DNA of 5,420 bases. Source: Scatosoma sp045654025 (GTDB lineage: Bacteria; Bacillota; Clostridia; Christensenellales; Borkfalkiaceae). The notes below the pieces were generated by a model that ran no database searches, had not been told where the DNA came from, and saw only the letters and a program-made list of their open reading frames with translations. The translations under genes and the position numbers were made by a program. The stretch spans positions 1-5,420 of the forward strand of contig JAZOMO010000027.1 in the NCBI GenBank assembly GCA_045654025.1, read 5' to 3'. Below are positions 1-4,217 of the stretch, piece by piece (position 1 is the first letter of the stretch; the number at the start of each line of letters is the position of its first letter).

Positions 1-36
1 GGCTAATATTCTAATCCATTTATTTCTCGTTTTCAT
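1..36 (-). CDS. Possible start of a protein gene leaving the window (12 codons)
   Basis: An ATG at 36-34 opens a frame that stays open to the window edge and reads M-K-T-R-N-K-W-I-R-I-L-A. Three basic residues followed by a turn to hydrophobic residues is how a signal peptide or a first membrane segment often starts, but only 12 residues are visible. The best Shine-Dalgarno match is AAGGAA at 51-56, 14 nt from the ATG, which is longer than usual. A -10-like TATAAG lies at 83-78 with no good -35. It is read in the same direction as the 37-aa peptide gene at 154-267 and may be its downstream operon partner, separated from it by the inverted repeat at 88-126. The frame may be a chance opening. 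Confidence 0.35.
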   Translation of the reverse strand, partial: MKTRNKWIRILA

Positions 37-87
37 ATTTCTCGATTTTATTCCTTGTCTTTGTTTTTAATGTGTCCCTTATAGAAC

Positions 88-126
88 AGTTGACTTGCAA
101 CGAAACGATTTTGTTGCAAGTCAACT
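88..126. repeat. 39-bp inverted repeat built from two GTTG-N5-CAAC sites
   Basis: The arms AGTTGACTTGCAAC (88-101) and GTTGCAAGTCAACT (113-126) are perfect reverse complements over 14 bp. The 11-bp middle can pair three or four more bases, leaving a CGA loop. Each arm is itself a spaced palindrome, GTTG-N5-CAAC (89-101 and 113-125), with centres 24 bp apart. Neither flank has a T-run, so this is not a standard intrinsic terminator. It fits a double operator for a dimeric repressor (MarR-family operators often have this form) or an RNA hairpin between the peptide gene and the next minus-strand frame. The sequence does not decide between these. Confidence 0.8.
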
Positions 127-153
127 AAATACTATAACAAGCCTATTGAATCA

Positions 154-267
154 TCAATCCCATCTGCCAACATTATCATCGCCCTCAAAAATGCCTTCAC
201 CATTGCTCGTGCGAACGATGTCTTCTTCGCCTAAAGTTACTACTGTAATTTTGAGCTCCTCGTACAT
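154..267 (-). CDS. Small acidic protein of 37 aa, possible precursor peptide
   Basis: The ATG at 267-265 has an excellent Shine-Dalgarno site (AAGGAGGGG, complement of 274-282; the AGGAGG core ends 8 nt before the ATG), and the frame closes with TGA at 156-154. The product starts M-Y-E-E-L-K-I-T-V-V, continues with the stretch GEEDIVRTSNGEG, and ends G-R-W-D. It has ten acidic residues against three basic ones, no cysteine, no signal peptide and no membrane segment. From memory, short hypothetical proteins of Clostridia often have this plan: MYE, a hydrophobic beta-like stretch, an E-D-I-V-R-T-S-like motif, then a Gly/Asp-rich tail. Some of those look like peptide precursors. No function is established. 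A promoter at 362-390 predicts a leader of about 88 nt. The inverted repeat at 88-126 and a possible second gene follow downstream. Confidence 0.72.
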   Translation of the reverse strand: MYEELKITVVTLGEEDIVRTSNGEGIFEGDDNVGRWD

Positions 268-275
268 GTTTTACC

Positions 276-281
276 CCTCCT
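276..281 (-). promoter_or_regulatory. Strong ribosome binding site of the 37-aa gene
   Basis: The minus strand reads AGGAGG here, within AAGGAGGGG (282-274), 8 nt before the ATG at 267. This is the main evidence that the short frame is a real gene, because none of the competing plus-strand frames in this AT-rich region has a comparable site. Confidence 0.8.
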
Positions 282-286
282 TATAT

Positions 287-315
287 TTTATATAAAAATT
301 GATTTACCGAAGCAA
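287..315 (-). promoter_or_regulatory. Weaker second promoter candidate for the 37-aa gene
   Basis: The minus strand shows TTGCTT (315-310), a 17-bp spacer and TATAAA (292-287). A start about 7 nt beyond the -10 would fall near 280, at the edge of the Shine-Dalgarno site, so this promoter would give a very short leader and perhaps a trimmed ribosome site. The region is AT-rich and such matches arise easily by chance. Confidence 0.3.
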
Positions 316-361
316 TCTCGCGGACACGAAACTCTCCATAAAAATTAAATTCGGTTATTAC

Positions 362-390
362 ATTAGAACACATGAAATTTATAATTTCAA
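362..390 (-). promoter_or_regulatory. Sigma-A type promoter of the 37-aa gene
   Basis: The minus strand reads TTGAAA (390-385), a 17-bp spacer, then TCTAAT (367-362), preceded by TG one base upstream (an extended -10). Transcription should start near 355 and give a leader of about 88 nt before the ATG at 267. Within that leader ACCGAA (356-351) can pair with TTCGGT (311-306), so a long-range stem upstream of the ribosome site is possible. Confidence 0.55.
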
Positions 391-514
391 TAGTTTTAGG
401 AAAATTCTTTTCCTTAAAAAGCGGATTTATCGCATTTTTTTACCATTTTTACACCCAAAAAGAGGGAAAAACAAAAAATTCACTGCCGTTTATAACCATT
501 TTATTCGTAAAACG

Positions 515-645
515 AAAAAGAGAGAACAAATCGGTTTACCGCCGCTTTGTTCTCTTTTTTGTCATCATGCTTTTCGTTTTTATTGTTTATCAAAGCAAAC
601 AAGTCGCTCTCGCGATTTTCTCCACCCTCAATTCCTGTCGAAAGT
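515..645 (-). ncRNA. Candidate small RNA of about 130 nt
   Basis: An extended -10 element (650-658) predicts a minus-strand start near 643-645, and a strong terminator hairpin ends the unit near 515. In between no frame has both a start codon and a ribosome site. The RNA could fold into TCGC-GAGA-GCGA (a GNRA-type tetraloop, 614-603), then TTGTTT pairing with AAACAA (602-583), then an A-rich single strand and the terminator stem. Its 5' part contains TCGACAGGAATTGA (641-628), the exact complement of part of the neighbouring tRNA-Leu T-arm. I do not recognise a known RNA family. Very short frames of about 10-13 codons occur but lack ribosome sites. Confidence 0.45.
516..560. terminator. Intrinsic terminator hairpin, possibly bidirectional
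   Basis: AGAGAACAAA (521-530) pairs perfectly with TTTGTTCTCT (546-555) across a 15-nt loop that contains a small CGG-TTTA-CCG hairpin. On the minus strand the stem is followed by C and then TTTTT (519-515), ending the candidate small RNA. On the plus strand it is followed by TTTTT (556-560), so it could also stop plus-strand transcripts, although no plus-strand gene was found upstream. Confidence 0.8.
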
Positions 646-649
646 CGGT

Positions 650-658
650 ATTATACCA
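650..658 (-). promoter_or_regulatory. Extended -10 promoter of the candidate small RNA
   Basis: The minus strand reads TGGTATAAT (658-650), a perfect extended -10 (TG-n-TATAAT). The hexamer 17 bp upstream, CTCGTG, is a poor -35, so the promoter would depend on the extended -10. It lies 4 nt beyond the T-run of the tRNA terminator, so the unit could also be fed by read-through from the tRNA promoter. Confidence 0.5.
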
Positions 659-661
659 AAC

Positions 662-684
662 AAAAAAGCACCCACGAGGGGTGC
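662..684 (-). terminator. Intrinsic terminator of tRNA-Leu
   Basis: On the minus strand GCACCC (684-679) and GGGTGC (673-668) form a 6-bp GC-rich stem with the loop CTCGT, followed at once by six T (667-662). It sits 9 nt beyond the CCA end of the tRNA. Confidence 0.9.
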
Positions 685-693
685 CTATTTGTT

Positions 694-778
694 TGGTGCG
701 GTCGACAGGAATTGAACCTGCATGGAGTTACCCACAAGATCCTTAGTCTTGCGCGTCTGCCAGTTCCGCCACGACCGC
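694..778 (-). tRNA. tRNA-Leu, anticodon AAG, CCA end encoded
   Basis: The 85-nt minus-strand sequence folds as a class II tRNA. The acceptor stem is GCGGTCG (778-772) with CGACCGC (704-698), followed by A and an encoded CCA (697-694). The D-arm has GCG/CGC and a GG in its loop. The anticodon stem is CAAGA/TCTTG with loop CTAAGGA. There is a long variable arm closed by TGG/CCA, and the T-arm is GCAGG-TTCAATT-CCTGT. The long variable arm and overall sequence indicate leucine. The anticodon is AAG (744-742), reading CUU, and CUC and CUA as well if A34 is deaminated to inosine. This isoacceptor is uncommon in bacteria, which normally use GAG for these codons. It stands alone between its own promoter and terminator. 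Confidence 0.95.
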
Positions 779-791
779 GTTAACAGATGAT

Positions 792-820
792 ATTATAGCC
801 TACAAGAGGTTTTTTGTCAA
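792..820 (-). promoter_or_regulatory. Perfect consensus sigma-A promoter of tRNA-Leu
   Basis: The minus strand carries TTGACA (820-815), a 17-bp spacer and TATAAT (797-792): both hexamers and the spacing match the consensus. Transcription should start near 785, about 7 nt before the mature tRNA. Upstream of the -35 the minus strand has A-tracts (about 835-864), which could act as an UP element. Such strength is expected for a stable-RNA gene. Confidence 0.92.
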
Positions 821-869
821 CTCATTTTATCCCCCATTTTTACTTTTTTTCATTTTTTTTAAAATTCCT

Positions 870-898
870 GCTATAGGTCGCCTTTCTTCGTGTATAAT
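870..898 (+). promoter_or_regulatory. Probable spoVT promoter, sigma factor unclear
   Basis: TATAAT at 893-898 lies 38 nt before the spoVT ATG, but there is no TTGACA-like -35 at 16-18 bp. GCTATA at 870-875 is 17 bp upstream and vaguely resembles the G-n-A-T-A -35 type used by the forespore factors sigma-F and sigma-G. In Bacillus subtilis spoVT is transcribed by sigma-G, but the -10 here fits the CATnnTA type poorly. Which polymerase form uses it cannot be decided from the sequence. The T-rich stretch before it (821-868) holds no gene. Confidence 0.35.
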
Positions 899-936
899 TT
901 CCCTATTCTTCCACAAAATGACTGTCGGAGGGTTTT

Positions 937-1482
937 ATGAAAGCAACAGGAATTGTTAGAAGAATTGACGAACTTGGGCGTGTCGTTATCCCTAAGGAAA
1001 TCCGTCGTACTCTGCGTATCAAAGAGGGCGATCCCTTGGAGATTTTTACCGACCGTGACGAACTGATGTTGAAAAAATATTCACCCATCGCCACCCTGGA
1101 ACGGTTCAGCGGTGCGACGGCGCGCTCCTTACACGATTTAAGTGGCAAACTGGCGGTCATCACCGACACGGACGAAGTGTTATTCGCCTTTGGCGAGGGC
1201 AAGCGTGAGCTGGACGGAAAACACCTTTCCGAGGAGATGGACAAGATTCTGCGCGATCGGCGCAGCTACACTGCAAACGCCGTGGAAGGGCAGAGGATTT
1301 TGCCGCCGGTGAGGGCATCCTCGGAGGAGTATACTGCACAAATTATCGTCCCTATCGTGTCGGGTGGGGATTGCTTGGGGTCGATTGTCTTGCTGTCAAA
1401 GGACGAGGGAATGCGAATGTCTGCAGGGGATTTAAACCTTGCAAAATTGACTGCGGAAATCTTGGCGAATCAATTCGATTAA
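937..1482 (+). CDS. spoVT: Stage V sporulation protein T, AbrB-family transition regulator
   Basis: The 181-aa product matches SpoVT, a DNA-binding regulator that in Bacillus acts in the forespore to adjust sigma-G-dependent genes and affects spore coat and germination properties. Residues 1-50 form the swapped-hairpin AbrB/SpoVT DNA-binding domain, with the hallmark run G-R-V-V-I-P-K-E-I-R-R at 14-24 and E-G-D-P-L-E-I at 30-36. Residues of about 60-180 are the GAF-like C-terminal domain of SpoVT, which is much less conserved here. The length is close to the Bacillus protein (178 aa). The start is fixed by GGAGGG (927-932), 4 nt before the ATG, and by the conserved M-K-A-T-G-I-V-R-R opening. 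The gene appears monocistronic, with a terminator hairpin 24 nt after the stop, and is divergent from tRNA-Leu. The ligand of the GAF domain is unknown. Confidence 0.96.
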   Translation: MKATGIVRRIDELGRVVIPKEIRRTLRIKEGDPLEIFTDRDELMLKKYSPIATLERFSGATARSLHDLSGKLAVITDTDEVLFAFGEGKRELDGKHLSEEMDKILRDRRSYTANAVEGQRILPPVRASSEEYTAQIIVPIVSGGDCLGSIVLLSKDEGMRMSAGDLNLAKLTAEILANQFD

Positions 1483-1506
1483 AGGGCAAAAACTGCAAAA
1501 TGTAGG

Positions 1507-1544
1507 GGGCAGGTATGCGTTGAATGCGTATCTGCCCTTGATTT
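1507..1544 (+). terminator. Probable spoVT terminator hairpin with a weak U-tract
   Basis: GGGCAGGTATGC (1507-1518) pairs with GCGTATCTGCCC (1526-1537) over 12 bp, including two G-U pairs, with a 7-nt loop. The tail TTGATTT is a poor U-tract, so termination may be partial and read-through into the array at 1551-1640 is possible. The loop region (TATGCGTTGAATGCG) loosely resembles the TATGCGTGAATTG found in that array, which may hint at a shared origin. Confidence 0.6.
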
Positions 1545-1550
1545 AAGGGG

Positions 1551-1640
1551 GCGACTTGAATGTTCCCACATTCGTGAATTGCATACCGTGTATGCGTGAA
1601 TTGACGGCGAGCTGTCGTGAATTGATTTTTGAGAAAAATC
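1551..1640 (+). repeat. Tandem array of GTGAATT units separated by unrelated hairpins
   Basis: Three exact GTGAATT heptamers (1574-1580, 1596-1602, 1617-1623) and one degenerate copy (GCGACTT, 1551-1557) are each followed by a short perfect or near-perfect hairpin. These are GAATGT/ACATTC (1558-1573), GCATAC/GTATGC (1581-1595), GACGG/CTGTC (1603-1616, one G-U) and GATTTTT/AAAAATC (1624-1640), with loops of 3-4 nt. Every hairpin opens with G and closes with C, and the exact copies recur every 21-22 nt. Stem sequences differ while pairing is kept, so the design is structural. No coding frame covers it. It lies between the spoVT terminator and the pcrA promoter, and the rest of this 280-bp spacer holds nothing else convincing. 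I do not know its function: RNA element, repeat family or protein-binding array are all open. Confidence 0.8.
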
Positions 1641-1727
1641 GTTGCGGATAGGATTTACAGGATTTCATAGCGCAAGGTGATTTATAAATTTCTTTTTTGT
1701 CTTATATAGAAAAACGCTTTTACCTAC

Positions 1728-1756
1728 TTGCTTTTTTACAGAAAGTATGTTATACT
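1728..1756 (+). promoter_or_regulatory. pcrA promoter placed for a leaderless start
   Basis: TTGCTT (1728-1733), a 17-bp spacer and TATACT (1751-1756) form a good sigma-A promoter, strengthened by TG at 1748-1749 (extended -10). The usual start 6-7 nt beyond the -10 falls at 1762-1764, on or next to the pcrA ATG at 1763. There is no Shine-Dalgarno sequence before that ATG. Confidence 0.7.
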
Positions 1757-1762
1757 TTCAGT

Positions 1763-4213
1763 ATGGAACGTGCGATTGATGAAATTTTAAGTGAATTGAA
1801 CGAAGAACAAGTGGGCCCCGTCTTGCAGACGGAAGGGCCCGTTTTGGTTTTGGCGGGCGCAGGCAGTGGCAAGACCCGCGTGCTTACCTCTCGTATTGCG
1901 TATTTGGTAGAGGAGCAGGGTGTACCTCCGCGCGCAATCCTTGCGATTACCTTCACCAACAAAGCAGCGGACGAGATGAAAGAGCGTCTTTCGCACATGG
2001 TGAATATCAGCGGTATGTGGGTATGTACCATTCACAGTATGTGCGTACGCATTTTGCGTGACTATGGCAGTGCGCTTGGCATTGCCTCCAACTTCTCCAT
2101 TTACAGCGAAACAGAAAGAAACAATATTGTAAAACGCTCCTTCCAAGAATGTGGATTTGAGGAAGAAAAACTGCTCAAGGACGCCAAGTGGCACATCGCC
2201 AATGCGAAGATGCTGGGCTATGAGCCGACTCGTTATTTGGACGAATACGCAGGTGAGGCGCAGATTGAAAAAATCGTGGCGGTGTATCGCCGTTATCAAA
2301 CGCATTTGAAGGAAAATAACGCCTTGGATTTCGATGATCTGCTCAGCGAAACCCGTAGATTGCTTCTGACGGATAAGGACGCGAGGGAGTACCTTAGCAG
2401 TCGTTTCCGCTACGTTTTGGTGGACGAGTTCCAGGATACCAACGGGGTGCAGTACGACATCGTTCGCCTGCTTTCTTCCACGCATAAAAACCTGTTCGTG
2501 GTGGGGGACGACGACCAGTCGATTTACGGTTGGCGTGGGGCAAAATTAGAAAATATCCTGCATTTTGAAAAGGATTTCCCTGACGCAAAGGTGTTTAAAT
2601 TAGAGCGTAACTACCGTTCGACCAAAGAAATTCTCACCCTTGCCAACGAGGTGATAAAAAACAACGGCAGGCGAAAGAAGAAGGTGCTTTGGACGAAGAA
2701 CCCAGAGGGGGACAAGACCAAAGTCTACGAAGGGGAGCAGGAAGCGGACGAGGCGCGTTTTGTGGCGCACACGATTGCGGGCTTGATGCGCAAGGGGTAT
2801 AAGTTCTCCGACTTTGCCGTCCTGATGCGTTTGAACGCCCTGACCCGTTCCTTCGAGCAAGAATTTACCGCAGACGGGATTCCGTTTAAAGTCTTCGGTG
2901 GTTTTAAGTTCTTCGAGCGTAAGGAAATCAAGGACTTGCTTGCCTACCTTCGTGTCATTCACAACCCCTTGGATAGCGAGGCAATCGTGCGTATCATCAA
3001 CTTCCCCAAGCGTGGCATCGGGCAGACGACGGTGGACAAACTGCAGGCGTATGCGGCAAGAGAAGAGCTGTCCGTCTACGATTCCGTGTTGGACCTCGAA
3101 GAAATGGGCTTTAACGCAGGGACCAGGGCGAAGTTGGAGGCGTTCTTTGCGCTTATTAAAAAGTGGATTATCGACAGCCAGAGTCTGGCGGTGAACGAGC
3201 TGGTAAAGCAAATCGTTGCGGACACGGGTATGCGAGAGGCGTACGCGGACAGCAGTGACGAGAGTATCAATAAACTGGCGAACATCGAAGAATTTATCAG
3301 CTCGGTGGACGAGTATTGCAAACTCAACCCCGATGCAACCCTGACTGATTACCTTCAGCAGGTCACCCTCTCCTCGGACACGGACGAAATGGACGACGGG
3401 GAGTACGTCAGCTTGGCGACGGTGCACGCCGTCAAGGGTCTTGAATACAAGTGTGTGTTCATCGTCGGCTTAGAAGAAAATATCATGCCCGTTTCCCGTT
3501 CGGTGGGCAACAGCGAGGATATGGAAGAGGAACGCCGCCTCATGTACGTCGCTATCACGAGGGCAAAGGAACGGCTGTACCTCACCCGCTCCAAGAGTCG
3601 TTATCTCTACGGCAAGCGTGAGCCTTCGATGCGCTCCCGTTTCTTGAAGGAACTGTCAAGCGTGGTGGAATTGCCGACCACGGAGCAGAGAAGAGCCTTC
3701 CTTGACGAGGGTGGCTACGGCTACCGTTCTTCGGGGTACGGCGGATATGGCTCGTCCTACGGTGGACAGAGAAGCGGTTACGGCAACAATGGTTATGGCA
3801 ATAGTGGCTACGGCTCGCAGAGTAGAGGTGGTTCTTCCTACGGCGGCTACGGCAGAAGCGCGGAGGACGATGACGATAATTTCGTGTCCTACGGCAACCA
3901 AAGCTATTCCTTCTCTCGTAGAAGCGTGACCTCTGCGGTGCGTGGTTCGACCTACGGCGCAGGTGCAAGCGGCGCTTCAAACAACGGTGCGGCTCGTCCG
4001 ACCTACGGGGCCGGGGCGAAGCCCAAGACTGCGCCTATCAAAGACCTTTCGGGATTTTCCGTCGGCGTGGCGGTATCCCATCCGAAATTCGGGCAGGGTA
4101 AGATCGTCGGCGTACGCGGTAGCGGTGCTGGGATGATTTTGGAGATTGCGTTCGTGGGGCTTGGCGTCAAGCAGTTGTCCGCTTCGCTTGCACCGATAGA
4201 AATTATAAGGTAA
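1763..4213 (+). CDS. pcrA: PcrA/UvrD-type DNA helicase with a long Gly-Tyr-Ser linker
   Basis: This 816-aa product is a superfamily 1A 3'-5' DNA helicase acting in nucleotide excision repair, in removing RecA or RNA polymerase from DNA, and in plasmid replication. Visible motifs are Walker A A-G-A-G-S-G-K-T (31-38), motif Ia T-F-T-N-K-A-A, Walker B V-D-E-F-Q-D-T (220-226), motif III G-D-D-D-Q-S-I-Y-G-W-R-G (248-259), motif IV N-Y-R-S (283-286), motif V T-V-H-A-V-K-G-L-E (553-561) and motif VI R-R-L-M-Y-V-A-I-T-R-A-K (591-602). Residues of about 765-816 are the Tudor-like domain that contacts RNA polymerase in Bacillus PcrA. Between them lies a 112-residue low-complexity linker, making the protein longer than usual (about 740 aa). 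An upstream TTG at 1697 is in frame, but that extension overlaps the promoter and lacks family similarity, so the ATG at 1763 is preferred. The gene is followed after 4 nt by ligA, the usual Firmicutes order. Confidence 0.96.
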   Translation: MERAIDEILSELNEEQVGPVLQTEGPVLVLAGAGSGKTRVLTSRIAYLVEEQGVPPRAILAITFTNKAADEMKERLSHMVNISGMWVCTIHSMCVRILRDYGSALGIASNFSIYSETERNNIVKRSFQECGFEEEKLLKDAKWHIANAKMLGYEPTRYLDEYAGEAQIEKIVAVYRRYQTHLKENNALDFDDLLSETRRLLLTDKDAREYLSSRFRYVLVDEFQDTNGVQYDIVRLLSSTHKNLFVVGDDDQSIYGWRGAKLENILHFEKDFPDAKVFKLERNYRSTKEILTLANEVIKNNGRRKKKVLWTKNPEGDKTKVYEGEQEADEARFVAHTIAGLMRKGYKFSDFAVLMRLNALTRSFEQEFTADGIPFKVFGGFKFFERKEIKDLLAYLRVIHNPLDSEAIVRIINFPKRGIGQTTVDKLQAYAAREELSVYDSVLDLEEMGFNAGTRAKLEAFFALIKKWIIDSQSLAVNELVKQIVADTGMREAYADSSDESINKLANIEEFISSVDEYCKLNPDATLTDYLQQVTLSSDTDEMDDGEYVSLATVHAVKGLEYKCVFIVGLEENIMPVSRSVGNSEDMEEERRLMYVAITRAKERLYLTRSKSRYLYGKREPSMRSRFLKELSSVVELPTTEQRRAFLDEGGYGYRSSGYGGYGSSYGGQRSGYGNNGYGNSGYGSQSRGGSSYGGYGRSAEDDDDNFVSYGNQSYSFSRRSVTSAVRGSTYGAGASGASNNGAARPTYGAGAKPKTAPIKDLSGFSVGVAVSHPKFGQGKIVGVRGSGAGMILEIAFVGLGVKQLSASLAPIEIIR
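3710..3859 (+). repeat. Low-complexity coding repeat (Gly-Tyr-Ser) inside pcrA
   Basis: These 50 codons (residues 650-699) are built from variations of GGN-TAC-GGN and TCN/AGN codons. They encode 20 Gly, 11 Ser and 10 Tyr, with four Arg and a few Asn/Gln. The repeat is imperfect at DNA level, with mixed synonymous codons, so it is not a fresh slippage product. It continues into an acidic patch A-E-D-D-D-D-N (700-706) and a Ser/Gly/Ala-rich tail to about 761. Confidence 0.85.
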
Positions 4214-4217
4214 AACT

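Larger units (their letters stand above)
628..715. repeat. 14-nt inverted repeat linking the tRNA T-arm and the candidate small RNA
   Basis: TCAATTCCTGTCGA at 628-641 is the exact reverse complement of 702-715, which encodes part of the tRNA-Leu T-loop, the 3' side of the T-stem and the first acceptor bases. The match stops at mismatches on both sides. The first arm lies in the 5' part of the candidate small RNA. Transcribed from the minus strand, the two segments are complementary. Confidence 0.75.

Noticed and set aside
88..126. Intrinsic terminator for the 37-aa gene
   Set aside because: The stem is strong, but neither side is followed by a T-run, so it was called as an inverted repeat instead.
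95..295. Plus-strand 66-codon frame
   Set aside because: It starts inside the inverted repeat, has no Shine-Dalgarno site, and is antisense to the 37-aa gene that has a full one.
306..356. Eleven-codon upstream frame (M-E-S-F-V...) in the leader of the 37-aa gene
   Set aside because: There is no Shine-Dalgarno site before its ATG and nothing to show that it is translated. The ACCGAA/TTCGGT pairing around it is only a 6-bp match.
299..783. Overlapping plus-strand frames of 78-138 codons across 299-783
   Set aside because: They are low-complexity, lack ribosome sites, run through the small RNA candidate and two terminators, and end inside the antisense of the tRNA gene.
1642..1690. Possible fifth unit of the GTGAATT array (GTGATTT near 1678 and TTGCG/CGCAA pairing)
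   Set aside because: The spacing and stem do not follow the pattern of the other units, and the match could be chance in AT-rich sequence.
1697..1762. TTG-initiated N-terminal extension of PcrA by 22 residues
   Set aside because: It overlaps the -35 and -10 of the pcrA promoter, the nearest purine-rich site is too far upstream, and the residues do not resemble PcrA N-termini.
2600..3427. Long minus-strand frame of 275 codons inside pcrA, and similar antisense frames
   Set aside because: They are shadows of the GC-rich third codon positions of pcrA, with no ribosome site, promoter or recognisable domain.
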